Assembly: GCA_021770445.1 (NCBI GenBank)
Contig: JAETQY010000005.1
Span: forward strand, 177,185-241,184
Source of the DNA: Bacillota bacterium
Lineage (GTDB): Bacteria; Bacillota; Clostridia; Oscillospirales; Oscillospiraceae
Length of the DNA stretch: 64,000 nt
Reading direction: 5' to 3'
How positions within the stretch are numbered: position 1 is the first letter of the stretch; each line of letters opens with the position of its first letter. The notes beneath the pieces were generated by a model. It was not told where the DNA came from. It saw only the letters and a program-made list of their open reading frames with translations, and did no database searches. Shown one piece after another: positions 1-10,352 of the stretch. A program made the position numbers and the translations under genes.

Positions 1-278
1 TTGGCAAGAGCCTGGAGGCCAAGGTCACGCTGAAGGTGGCCGACCCGGACAGCTTCCTCCTGCCCGAGATGGACGAGGACGCCCTGGCCGATATTCTCAT
101 CGTCTCCCAGGTGGCCCTGGAGAAAGGCGGAGACGGGCTGGCCGTGGAGGTCGCCCCCGCCGCCGGCGAGAAGTGCGAACGCTGCTGGAAGGTGCTGCCC
201 ACCGTGGGCCAGGACGCCAAGCACCCCACACTCTGCCCGAGATGTGCGAAGGTTGTTCCCGCCATCGAAGTCGAATAA
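1..278 (+). CDS. ileS: Isoleucyl-tRNA synthetase, C-terminal fragment (5' truncated by window)
   Basis: Reading frame open from window start; C-terminal zinc-finger motif KCERCWKVLPTVGQD...LCPRCAKVV typical of IleS. Confidence 0.9.
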   Translation, partial: GKSLEAKVTLKVADPDSFLLPEMDEDALADILIVSQVALEKGGDGLAVEVAPAAGEKCERCWKVLPTVGQDAKHPTLCPRCAKVVPAIEVE

Positions 279-286
279 AATATACT

Positions 287-322
287 CCGCCCGGCGTGAA
301 ATTCACGCCGGGCGGCTCTTTT
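287..322 (+). terminator. Rho-independent terminator after ileS
   Basis: ccgcccggcgtgaa/ttcacgccgggcgg stem followed by ctctttta. Confidence 0.8.
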
Positions 323-479
323 ATTCCCTTTTTCCGTTGCCTTTTGACTCCAGATAGGCCTCCACAACCTCAACTACCAGGGTGGAGACGCTCTTCATCT
401 CACTCTTGGCCTGAGCGGTCAGGCGGGCCTTCAAGTCCTTTGTCAAACGAATTCCCAACTGGGCGTCAATTTTCGGCAT
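321..479 (-). CDS. Small ribbon-helix-helix / Arc-like DNA-binding protein
   Basis: MPKIDAQLGIRLTKDLKARLTAQAKSEMKSVSTLVVEVVEAYLESKGNGKRE; RHH pattern (beta strand IRLTKDL, then two helices). Confidence 0.6.
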   Translation of the reverse strand: MPKIDAQLGIRLTKDLKARLTAQAKSEMKSVSTLVVEVVEAYLESKGNGKRE

Positions 480-530
480 AATATTCACTCCTCTTCGTCT
501 ATTATAGTGCCGAAACGCCCATTTGTCCAT

Positions 531-680
531 TTATTCTGCTTCTTTCTCCGCCAGATAATCTTCCATAACAATGCGGACCATGCTGGCCACGCTCCGACGC
601 TCTTTATGCGCTTGCGCCTCCAGCCGTCTCTTAAACTCATTTGTAATACGGAAGGCGACTTGTGTTTCTGTTTTTGCCAT
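531..680 (-). CDS. Second small ribbon-helix-helix protein (49 aa, not in ORF track)
   Basis: Hand translation of minus strand: MAKTETQVAFRITNEFKRRLEAQAHKERRSVASMVRIVMEDYLAEKEAE*. Confidence 0.6.
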   Translation of the reverse strand: MAKTETQVAFRITNEFKRRLEAQAHKERRSVASMVRIVMEDYLAEKEAE

Positions 681-855
681 ACAAGCGCCCCCTTTTCCTA
701 GTGACTACCATTGTACAACAATAATCAAAACTTTAGGTGTAAAACATTGCATATCAATGAACACCAATGACTGCCAATGATTGTCGCATAATTCGACAAT
801 TTTTGACACTTTTGCTTCCTTGTTTTTGCAATAATAAAGAAAAGGAGGTTTTACC

Positions 856-1020
856 ATGGAAAACAAGGAAAACGTACTCGCCACCGAACAGTATCACGCC
901 CTGTATCTCCGGGCCTTCTCCCGACTGGAGGATATCTCCCGCCGGACAGAGCAGGCTATGCGGGAGCTGGAAGAGCTCCAGCTGAGTATGGGCGACCCGC
1001 CTATAGGGGAACGGACATAA
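856..1020 (+). CDS. Small hypothetical protein (54 aa, not in ORF track)
   Basis: RBS aaaggagg then ATG; MENKENVLATEQYHALYLRAFSRLEDISRRTEQAMRELEELQLSMGDPPIGERT*. Confidence 0.5.
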   Translation: MENKENVLATEQYHALYLRAFSRLEDISRRTEQAMRELEELQLSMGDPPIGERT

Positions 1021-1201
1021 AATTTTCTCAAAAACATGGAATTTCCCCTTTACATCAGGAAAAAACTATGATATATTATCCGGGCACGATGTGTGCCCCG
1101 TCCATCGCTTGGTTCCGGGATATGGCCCGCGCAGGTGCGCGGGGACACACCCGCCCGCTACCCGGCCCTTGGACAGAACATTTTGAAAGGTGGAATTTCC
1201 C

Positions 1202-1468
1202 ATGATCCGCAAGGACGAAAAGACGGCCGTTATCGAGGCCAACCGCACCCACGAGACCGACACCGGCTCCCCTGAGGTGCAGATCGCGATCCTCACTGCC
1301 CGCATCAACGAGCTCACCGAGCACCTGAAGGTGCACATCCACGACAACCACAGCCGCCGCGGCCTGTACAAAATGATCGGTAAGCGCCGCAAGCTGCTGG
1401 ATTACCTGATGGCCAAGGACATCGAGCGCTACCGCGCCATCATCGCCAAGCTGGGCATCCGTAAGTAA
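1202..1468 (+). CDS. rpsO: 30S ribosomal protein S15
   Basis: [43 protein letters not shown]...HSRRGL; canonical S15. Confidence 0.97.
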   Translation: MIRKDEKTAVIEANRTHETDTGSPEVQIAILTARINELTEHLKVHIHDNHSRRGLYKMIGKRRKLLDYLMAKDIERYRAIIAKLGIRK

Positions 1469-1704
1469 GTCCCGATGCGTCTGAGCCGTCGTGAGCAGCG
1501 CGGATGGACCGGAGTGAGGGATACAAACCAAGAACCGCCTGGCGGTTCTGTTTGTGTCTCGAGTCGGAGGGAAGCCGCGCGTCGCGAACAGGCGAGGCGT
1601 GATCATGATTGCCTCATAGGGCGGGCGTTTTCGCGCTCCGCCCTATGTTCGCATATAGACCCCGGCGTTTTTTCTGGGCTTTTAGCAGTTGAATATGGGG
1701 TTGG

Positions 1705-1817
1705 CCTCATCAGTCACGGCTTCGCCGTGCCAGCTTCCCCTAAAGGGGAAGCCAAAGGTAATGCCCCCCCAAGCCTTCCCCTTTAGGGGAAGGTGCCCCC
1801 GAAGGGGGCGGATGAGG
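1705..1817. repeat. Palindromic intergenic repeat (MITE/REP-like), copy 1
   Basis: CCTCATCAGTCACGGCTTCGCCGTGCCAGCTTCCCCTAAAGGGGAAG...CTTCCCCTTTAGGGGAAGGTGCCCCCGAAGGGGGCGGATGAGG; related sequence at 34903-35019. Confidence 0.8.
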
Positions 1818-1887
1818 GCCCAAACCCGTATTCAAGTGCTAAAGGGCAGTGAAAGCTCTGGGGAAACCAATGAAAAGGAGAAACGAA

Positions 1888-4038
1888 ATGTCAACGATTA
1901 TCAAACACAAGCAGTTCCCCAAGTTCAAGAGCTGGACCATGGACCTGTGCGGCCGTCCCCTCACCATCGAGGTGGGCAAGGTGGCCGAGCTGGCCTCCGC
2001 CTCCGCCCTGGTGAAGTACGGCGAGACCACCGTTATGGTGGCCGTCACCGTCTCCCCCCGCCCCCGGGACGGCATCGACTTCTTCCCTCTGTCCGTGGAG
2101 TTCGAGGAGAAGCTGTACGCCGTGGGACGCATCCCCGGCTCCTTTATGCGCCGTGAGGGCCGTCCCTCTCTGCCCGCCGTGCTGGCCAGCCGCCTCATCG
2201 ACCGGCCCATGCGCCCCCTGTTCCCCTATGACTTCCGCAACGACGTGTGCATCCAGTGCACCGTCATGAGCGTGGACTACGACTGCTCCCCCGAGGTGGC
2301 CGCCATGATCGGCGCCTCCGCCTGCGTGAGCTATAGTGAAATTCCCTTTGCCGGCCCCATCGGCTGCCTGGAGGTGGGCTTCTGCGACGGTCAGATCGTC
2401 CTCAATCCCAACCAGGAGCAGCGCAAGACCAGCCGCATGGACGTGACCGTGGCCGCCACCCGGGAGAAGGTGGTCATGATCGAGGCCGGGGCGGATGAGA
2501 TCCCCGACGAGATCATGTACGCCGGCATCGTGAAGGCCCACGAGGAGATCCGCAAGCAGATCGACTTCATCGACCAGATCGTCCGGGAGATCGGCAAGCC
2601 CAAGATGGAGTACGACCACGCCCAGTTCGATCAGGAGCTCTTCGACGACATCGTGGCCAACTTCATGGACGAGGCCAAGGCCGCCATGGACACCGACGAC
2701 AAGACCGTCCGGGAGCAGCGCTGGAACGAGATGATCGACCACTGGCACGAGAAGTATCTGGAGCAGTATCCCGATATGGACCAGTACCTGGAGGAGTTCA
2801 CCTACAAGTTCCAAAAGAAGATCGTCAAGGCCTGGCTGCTGGAGGGCCACCGGGTGGACGGCCGCGCCCAAAATGAAATTCGTCCCCTGGCCGCCGAGGT
2901 GGGCGTCCTGCCCCGGGTTCACGGCTCCGGCCTGTTCACCCGCGGCCAGACCCAGGTGCTTTCTGTTTGCACCCTGAACACCCTGGCCGCCTCCCAGAAG
3001 CTGGACACCATCTGGGAGGAGACCGAGAAGCGGTATATGCACCACTACAACTTCCCGCCCTACTCCGTAGGTGAGGCCCGGGCGCCCCGCTCCACCAATC
3101 GCCGGGAGTACGGCCACGGCTTCCTGGCCGAGCGGGCCCTGGTTCCGGTGCTGCCCTCTGTGGAGGAGTTCCCCTACGCCATCCGCGTGGTCAGCGAGGT
3201 GCTGTCCTCCAACGGCTCCACCTCTCAGGGCTCCATCTGCGGCTCCACCCTGGCCCTGATGGACGCCGGCGTGCCCATCAAGGCCCCGGTGGCCGGCATC
3301 TCCTGCGGCCTGATCCAGGACGACAACGGCGGGTTTACCACCTTTATCGACATCCAGGGCGTGGAGGACTTCCACGGCGAGATGGACTTTAAGGTGGCGG
3401 GCACCAAGTCGGGCATCACCGCCATCCAGATGGACCTGAAGAACGACGGTCTCACCCATGAGATCATCAAGGAGGCCCTGGACATCACCCGGGACGCCCG
3501 CTTCGCCATCCTAGACGAGATCATGCTGCCCTGCATCTCCGCCCCCCGGGCCGAGGTGAGCAAGTGGGCCCCCAAGATGATCTCCATGAAGATCGACCCG
3601 GACAAGATCCGGGAGGTCATCGGCAAGGGCGGCTCTGTCATCCAGAAGATCACCGCCGACTCCGGCGCCCAGATCGACATCGAGGACGACGGCACCATCC
3701 ACATCGCCTCCCCCAACGCCGAGGCCTGCGACGCCGCCAAAAAGATGATCGAGACCATCGTGTTCGTCCCCCAGGTGGGTGAGCTGTACTACGGCAAGGT
3801 GGTGCGCATCCTCCAGTTCGGCGCCTTTGTGGAGCTGGCCCCCGGCAAGGACGGCATGGTCCACATCTCCAAGCTGGCTGAGCACCGGGTGGAGAAGGTA
3901 GAGGACGTGGTCAACATCGGCGATATGATCTGGGTGAAGGTCACCGAGATCGACGAGAAGGGCCGGGTCAACCTGTCCTACAAGGACGCTCTCCGAGAGA
4001 TCAAGGCCCGGAAAGAGGCCGGCGAGCCCATCAAGTAA
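1888..4038 (+). CDS. pnp: Polyribonucleotide nucleotidyltransferase
   Basis: Full-length PNPase with KH (MISMKIDPDKIREVIGKGGSVIQKI) and S1 (GELYYGKVVRILQFGAFVELAPGKDGMVHIS) domains; start chosen at ATG after aaaaggag RBS. Confidence 0.96.
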   Translation: MSTIIKHKQFPKFKSWTMDLCGRPLTIEVGKVAELASASALVKYGETTVMVAVTVSPRPRDGIDFFPLSVEFEEKLYAVGRIPGSFMRREGRPSLPAVLASRLIDRPMRPLFPYDFRNDVCIQCTVMSVDYDCSPEVAAMIGASACVSYSEIPFAGPIGCLEVGFCDGQIVLNPNQEQRKTSRMDVTVAATREKVVMIEAGADEIPDEIMYAGIVKAHEEIRKQIDFIDQIVREIGKPKMEYDHAQFDQELFDDIVANFMDEAKAAMDTDDKTVREQRWNEMIDHWHEKYLEQYPDMDQYLEEFTYKFQKKIVKAWLLEGHRVDGRAQNEIRPLAAEVGVLPRVHGSGLFTRGQTQVLSVCTLNTLAASQKLDTIWEETEKRYMHHYNFPPYSVGEARAPRSTNRREYGHGFLAERALVPVLPSVEEFPYAIRVVSEVLSSNGSTSQGSICGSTLALMDAGVPIKAPVAGISCGLIQDDNGGFTTFIDIQGVEDFHGEMDFKVAGTKSGITAIQMDLKNDGLTHEIIKEALDITRDARFAILDEIMLPCISAPRAEVSKWAPKMISMKIDPDKIREVIGKGGSVIQKITADSGAQIDIEDDGTIHIASPNAEACDAAKKMIETIVFVPQVGELYYGKVVRILQFGAFVELAPGKDGMVHISKLAEHRVEKVEDVVNIGDMIWVKVTEIDEKGRVNLSYKDALREIKARKEAGEPIK

Positions 4039-4040
4039 GC

Positions 4041-4080
4041 AAAAAATATTCTCCGCCCTTCGGGCGGAGAATATTTTTTA
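4041..4080. terminator. Rho-independent terminator after pnp (bidirectional)
   Basis: aaaaaatattctccgcccttcgggcggagaatatttttta. Confidence 0.85.
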
Positions 4081-4082
4081 TT

Positions 4083-4439
4083 TCAGCAGGAACCCTGGAA
4101 CGCCTGAATGGCTGTAACGGTCTGCTCATAGTCCTGGCTCACCGTGGGGAACAGCTGAGCGGCCAGGGCATAGTCCTTGGTGCGCAGCGCTTCGGTGATC
4201 TCATGGCTGGAGCGGTACAGTTTGGTAAAGCTGAGGTTCTGCGCCACCCCCTTCAGCGTATGGGCGGCGCGGAAGGCCTCGTCGTACTCTTCGGCGCTCA
4301 GGCTGCTTTCCAGCAGCTGGAAGGACTGGTCGGCCAGGAATTTACCCACAAATTTCTTGACCAGTGCCTCGCTGTACAGCCGGCCCAGTACCTCCTCGTA
4401 GTCGCCCTCCAGGGCGGCGTAACACTCTTGAATCGTCAA
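4083..4439 (-). CDS. Histidine phosphotransfer (HPt) domain protein
   Basis: Stand-alone 118-aa helical protein with the AHTLKGVAQNLSF HPt motif; adjacent to RR and hybrid kinase genes. Confidence 0.85.
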   Translation of the reverse strand: MTIQECYAALEGDYEEVLGRLYSEALVKKFVGKFLADQSFQLLESSLSAEEYDEAFRAAHTLKGVAQNLSFTKLYRSSHEITEALRTKDYALAAQLFPTVSQDYEQTVTAIQAFQGSC

Positions 4440-5989
4440 CGGACTGCCTCCTTTTCATCAAGCTCCGTGATCCTGCCGATGGCCCCGGTGTACTGGGGCG
4501 GTTCATCCGCGGACCACATGGCGCGGCTGATAATATGAACGGGCTTGGACTGTCCATCCACGCACATGTCGCAGTCAAACTCTACTACAGGGTTGTCAAT
4601 CGTGCTGCTGCGCAGAAGCCTGGCCAGCTTGGCCAGGGATTCCGCGCCCATGGTGTTCAGCACTTTTTCATTACTGTAAGGATTTACAATGCTCTCCGCC
4701 AGTCCCAGGCGCTGAACGCCCGCGGAGGAGAGAGTGAGCATAGGCGGGTCATCAATATATTCAAAGAGAATGGCCTGCGTCACAGACATGAAGAACCGGT
4801 ATTTGGCCCGCTCATACTCCAGCATATGCAGACTGCGGTCCACCGTGGACAAATCCTCGTACTGGACTACCTCCGCCGCCGTGTTCTCCGCGGCCCGCAG
4901 GTCACCCTGGAGGGAGGGGTCAATGGACATCTCCTGCTGGATGATGTCGCTGCTCTCCACCAGACACTCCAGTAGCAGGGGCTGGAAGGCGCCGCACTCC
5001 CCGTTGAGGATCATGGACATAGCCTTTTCGTGGGGGTGGGCCGGCTTGTAGACCCGGGGGCTGGTCAGGGCGTCGTACACGTCGGCCAGGGCCACCACCT
5101 GGGCGGAGATGGGGATCTCCTCCCCCTTCAGCCCGTCCGGGTAACCCCGTCCGTCGTACCGCTCGTGGTGCCAGCGGCAGATCTCGTAGGCGTATTTGAC
5201 CAGCGGCTCGTCCTGGTCGGGCACACTCTTCATCATCTCGGCGCCCATCTGGGAGTGCTGCTTCATGATGGCGAATTCCTCTTCGGTAAACCGGCCCGGC
5301 TTATTCAGGATCTCGGTGGGTATGCCGATCTTGCCCACGTCGTGGAGGGTGGAGGCGTTGCCGATAAGGTTGATGGTCTCACGGTCCAGCTGGTACTTGT
5401 CGGTCTTGCGCGTCAGGCTCTTGAGCAGGATCTCCGTCATGGTCTGGATGTGCAGCACATGCAGACCGCTCTCCTCGTTGCGGAACTCTACGATGTGGCT
5501 GAGAATAGAGATCATCAGGTTGTTGACCTTTTCCCGCTGATAGATCTGCTCGTTCACCATTCCGGCCAGGCGGCGCTGCTTGGCGTACAGCATAATGGTG
5601 TTGATGACCCGCCGCCGCACCACCATCATGTCAAAGGGGCGGCTGATGTAGTCGGTGACCCCCATGTTGTAGGCCCGCTCGATAAAGTCGTGGGTGCTCT
5701 CTGCGGAGATCATGATAACGGGCACACTGTCGATCCAGTTGTATTTGTTCATGGCGGACAGCACGTCGAAGCCGTCCATATTGGGCATCACCAGGTCCAG
5801 CAGGACCAGGGCGATCTCCTGCTCCATCTGCTGGAGGATGGCCACCGCCTGAAGGCCGTCCTCCGCCTCGACAATATCGTAGGACTCCTCCAGCATGGAG
5901 CGCAGGATGGAACGGTTCATCTCTGAGTCATCAGCTACCAGAATGGTATACCGCTGCTCTCTTTTTGGGGCCATAAATCTGTCACTCAC
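4436..5989 (-). CDS. Response regulator with HD-GYP phosphodiesterase domain and C-terminal PAS-like region
   Basis: REC domain (ILVADDSEMNRSILRSML...LVLLDLVMPNMDG), HD (LHDVGKIGIP) and HHERYDGRGYPDGLKGEEIP. Confidence 0.9.
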   Translation of the reverse strand: MSDRFMAPKREQRYTILVADDSEMNRSILRSMLEESYDIVEAEDGLQAVAILQQMEQEIALVLLDLVMPNMDGFDVLSAMNKYNWIDSVPVIMISAESTHDFIERAYNMGVTDYISRPFDMMVVRRRVINTIMLYAKQRRLAGMVNEQIYQREKVNNLMISILSHIVEFRNEESGLHVLHIQTMTEILLKSLTRKTDKYQLDRETINLIGNASTLHDVGKIGIPTEILNKPGRFTEEEFAIMKQHSQMGAEMMKSVPDQDEPLVKYAYEICRWHHERYDGRGYPDGLKGEEIPISAQVVALADVYDALTSPRVYKPAHPHEKAMSMILNGECGAFQPLLLECLVESSDIIQQEMSIDPSLQGDLRAAENTAAEVVQYEDLSTVDRSLHMLEYERAKYRFFMSVTQAILFEYIDDPPMLTLSSAGVQRLGLAESIVNPYSNEKVLNTMGAESLAKLARLLRSSTIDNPVVEFDCDMCVDGQSKPVHIISRAMWSADEPPQYTGAIGRITELDEKEAVR

Positions 5990-8546
5990 CTTCCGTTGGG
6001 GTTAAGTTCCGTTTGGGGCTGCGCTGGGCCATCAGCTTGGTCAGCGTAGCGCAAAGCTGTTCGATATTGATGGGCTTGGCCAGATGGGCATCCATACCCG
6101 CCTGGGCGGTGCGGCTGATGTCCTCCGCAAAGGCGTTGGCCGTCAGGGCCACGATGGGGACAGTCTTGGCGTCCGGCCGGTCCAGGGCCCGGATGGCCTC
6201 GGTGGCCTGACAGCCGTCCATCTCCGGCATCTGCATATCCATCAGGATGGCGTCGAAGAAGTAAGGCTCCTCCTTCTGGAAGGCGTCCACTGCCTCCCGG
6301 CCGTTTTCCGCCGGAGTCACCTGGGCCCCCCGCATCTGAAGCAGCTCGGTGGCAATCTCCATATTCAGGAAGTTGTCCTCAGCCAGCAGGATGTGCCGGC
6401 CCTCCAGCTGAGCGGCGGGAGGGGCGTCGTTCTCCAGAGCGGACTGGGGGGCCTCCCCCACGTCGAAGGGCAGGGTGACGGAGAATATGGTCCCCTTACC
6501 CAGGGTGCTGTTGGCGGTGATCTGGCCGCCCATGCGGGTGACCAGGTTCTTTACAATGGGCATACCCAGGCCAGTGCCCATGACCTCCTTGGCGCCGAAC
6601 CGAATCTCCCGCTCATAGGGGTCAAAGAGCTTGGGCAGAAATTCCTTCGACATACCTGCGCCGGTGTCCTCCACGGTAAAGAGGTAGTTGTTGCGCCTGC
6701 CCTCGTCCATCTGCCGCAGAGTGACGGACACCCGGTCACCCGACTTGGTAAACTTCATGGCGTTGGACACCAGATTGTTGATAATCTGACCCAGCCGGGC
6801 CGGGTCGCCCTTGATCATGACATCCTTCACGTCCATGGACAGCTGGAACTCCTTCCCCCCGGCCTGGGCCTGGGACTGGAAGGGGGCGCTCCAGGTCTGC
6901 ATGGCGTCTACCAGATTGAAGGACTTGATCTCCATGGAGATGTTGCCCTGCTCCAGGCGGGAGATCTCCAGAATGTCGTTGATGAGGGCCAGCAGCTGCT
7001 GGCTGGCACCGCCGATCTTGTTCAGGTAGTCCCGGGTCTTATTCAGGTCCCCGCCGGCCTGAAGGGCCAGGTTGGTCATACCAATAATAATATTCAGCGG
7101 GGTACGCATGTCGTGACTCATGACGGAGAAGAACTGCTTCTGGGAGCGCTCGCTCTGCTCGGCGGCGGCCAGGGCGCCCTTGAGCAGGTAGACCTGTTGC
7201 TGCTGCTCCTCCTTCTCCTTCTCAATGTCCCGGAAGCAGATGACCGCCTCGTTGGGCATGATCTCCGGGTCGATCAGCAGGCGCGCGCTGATCCAGTGCT
7301 CCCCGTCGTCGAAGCGGCGCAGGAACTCGCCGCCGAAGTCCCGGGACTGCTGCCGGGCCAGCTCCCGGATGTTCTCCAGGGAGAAGTTTTTGGCGAAATC
7401 CTCCCCGGTCCAGTCGTCCAGGCCGGAAACGATGACCTTGAGCAGGTCGTCGTAGTCGCCCTGTCCCCTCCCCAGCTCCTCCATCACCAGATCGGAGGCC
7501 TTCGTGACCTCGTAAGTACCCGCCTTGATGTCGACGCGGTAGATGGCGTAGTACATGTTGCCCAAAACCTGCACCGTCTCGGTGGTCCGCTTGGCCGTGC
7601 GGCTCAGCGTCCGGTCCCGCAGCCACATGCCTATGGCGATGATCAGGAACAGCGCGATGCCGATGCTGTAATAGATCAGGATGCTCTGCACGCCCTGGAG
7701 CAGCGTGTCGTAGGGGACCGTCAGGATACACAGCCAGCCGTTGTTCGTGTGCTGGTAGTACAGCCCCCGGGTCAGCCCCTGCATACCGACGATCTCGTTG
7801 TCTCTGCCGTCCAGTTCTCCCCGGTTGACCCGGTCGAACAGGTTTTTAGTGTAGACCTGGAGCTCCTCATAAGTAGCCGTGAAGGGGGTGGCGGAATAGA
7901 GCAGATCGCCCTGGCTGTCCAGCACGTAGTAGGCGCCGCCCGCGGGCATCTCCTGAATGGTATGGTTCAGGACGAACTGCTCCAGGGGCACGTCAAACGC
8001 CACGGCGTTGTTGCTGCCCGCCGCGGAGACGGCCACAGTGATCACCTGTTCGTTTCCGCACACGCCGCAGACGTGGGCGTCGGTGAAGATCACCTCTCCT
8101 TCCGCCGCTATGGCCTGCTGATACCACTCCTGGTCCCGGTAGTCGTAGTCCCGGTTCCGCACTCCGCTGGCGGAGAGGACCTGACCGTCCCACACGGCGT
8201 AGATATCCGTGTGGCTGGTGTTGAGCAGCGAGGCGCTTTTTGCGAAGAAGTCGGCAAGCCAGGCCTCAAACTCCTCCGCACTGGCGCCCTGGCCGTACAT
8301 GTCCTCCTGGTAGTACATGGCCATGGTAAGGGTGCGGTCGTATTCGTTGAGCTGGCTGTTTTCATCGTTGGCGTAGCTGGTTACCAGGTTTTTCCCCATT
8401 GTCCTGGCATTTTCCAGCAGCAGTTCCCGGCTAATCAGCATCCCGGCCGCCGCCACCGCTATAAACAGCGCCAATATCCAGAGGATCCGCCAGCTGCTCC
8501 AATGGGAAGGGGCGACGCGCCCCTTATTATACTGCATATTGTTCAC
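5982..8546 (-). CDS. Hybrid sensor histidine kinase (extracellular Cache-like sensor, HisKA, HATPase, REC)
   Basis: Two TM segments flanking an extracellular region, FFSVMSHDMRTPLNIIIGM H-box, HATPase motifs, C-terminal REC (ILLAEDNFLNMEIATELL...AILMDMQMPEMDG). Confidence 0.92.
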   Translation of the reverse strand: MNNMQYNKGRVAPSHWSSWRILWILALFIAVAAAGMLISRELLLENARTMGKNLVTSYANDENSQLNEYDRTLTMAMYYQEDMYGQGASAEEFEAWLADFFAKSASLLNTSHTDIYAVWDGQVLSASGVRNRDYDYRDQEWYQQAIAAEGEVIFTDAHVCGVCGNEQVITVAVSAAGSNNAVAFDVPLEQFVLNHTIQEMPAGGAYYVLDSQGDLLYSATPFTATYEELQVYTKNLFDRVNRGELDGRDNEIVGMQGLTRGLYYQHTNNGWLCILTVPYDTLLQGVQSILIYYSIGIALFLIIAIGMWLRDRTLSRTAKRTTETVQVLGNMYYAIYRVDIKAGTYEVTKASDLVMEELGRGQGDYDDLLKVIVSGLDDWTGEDFAKNFSLENIRELARQQSRDFGGEFLRRFDDGEHWISARLLIDPEIMPNEAVICFRDIEKEKEEQQQQVYLLKGALAAAEQSERSQKQFFSVMSHDMRTPLNIIIGMTNLALQAGGDLNKTRDYLNKIGGASQQLLALINDILEISRLEQGNISMEIKSFNLVDAMQTWSAPFQSQAQAGGKEFQLSMDVKDVMIKGDPARLGQIINNLVSNAMKFTKSGDRVSVTLRQMDEGRRNNYLFTVEDTGAGMSKEFLPKLFDPYEREIRFGAKEVMGTGLGMPIVKNLVTRMGGQITANSTLGKGTIFSVTLPFDVGEAPQSALENDAPPAAQLEGRHILLAEDNFLNMEIATELLQMRGAQVTPAENGREAVDAFQKEEPYFFDAILMDMQMPEMDGCQATEAIRALDRPDAKTVPIVALTANAFAEDISRTAQAGMDAHLAKPINIEQLCATLTKLMAQRSPKRNLTPTEGE

Positions 8547-8779
8547 TCCTTGTCTGGCCAGAGGTCCGTCTGGTCAAATGAAGCCGGTCTCTGTTATAAA
8601 CGGGCAGATAATCAGTCAACTTATAGTATATCATACTGCATCCGCGGTGTAAAGGCATTAAAGCTAAAATAAACAGGACTATAACACTTGTCAAGCGGGA
8701 AAAAAGGCATTATAATAAGGAGGTCTTACCCGGCAACCCGCGTAAGGCCATTGATCTTGCACGATATGGAGAGGATTTT

Positions 8780-10174
<1,395 letters not shown>

Positions 10175-10189
10175 GCTAAAATCATATCT

Positions 10190-10219
10190 GAGCGGGCCGG
10201 GCGTAAGCCCGGCCCGCTC
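10190..10219 (+). terminator. Terminator hairpin after asnS
   Basis: gagcgggccgggc gtaa gcccggcccgctc perfect stem. Confidence 0.65.
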
Positions 10220-10245
10220 CATGTGTAAAAAAATTATGAACGCTA

Positions 10246-10274
10246 TTGCAATTTGGTAACGAATGCGCTAGAAT
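10246..10274 (+). promoter_or_regulatory. SigA-type promoter for htpG
   Basis: TTGCAA (10246-10251), 17-nt spacer, TAGAAT (10269-10274). Confidence 0.7.
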
Positions 10275-10278
10275 ACGG

Positions 10279-10305
10279 TTAGCACTCAAGCGGAAAGAGT
10301 GCTAA
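10279..10305 (+). promoter_or_regulatory. CIRCE (HrcA operator)
   Basis: Exact TTAGCACTC-N9-GAGTGCTAA; the dyad extends outward to TACGGTTAGCACTC/GAGTGCTAACCGTA. Confidence 0.95.
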
Positions 10306-10352
10306 CCGTATTGTTATCAAACAAATTTATTATACATGGAGGAATCAAAATC

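Noticed and set aside
1891-3459. 522-aa minus-strand ORF opposite pnp
   Set aside because: Shadow ORF of a well-supported PNPase gene.
6084-8672. 862-aa plus-strand ORF opposite the hybrid histidine kinase
   Set aside because: Antisense shadow ORF; translation is H/G/L/V-rich without recognisable motifs.
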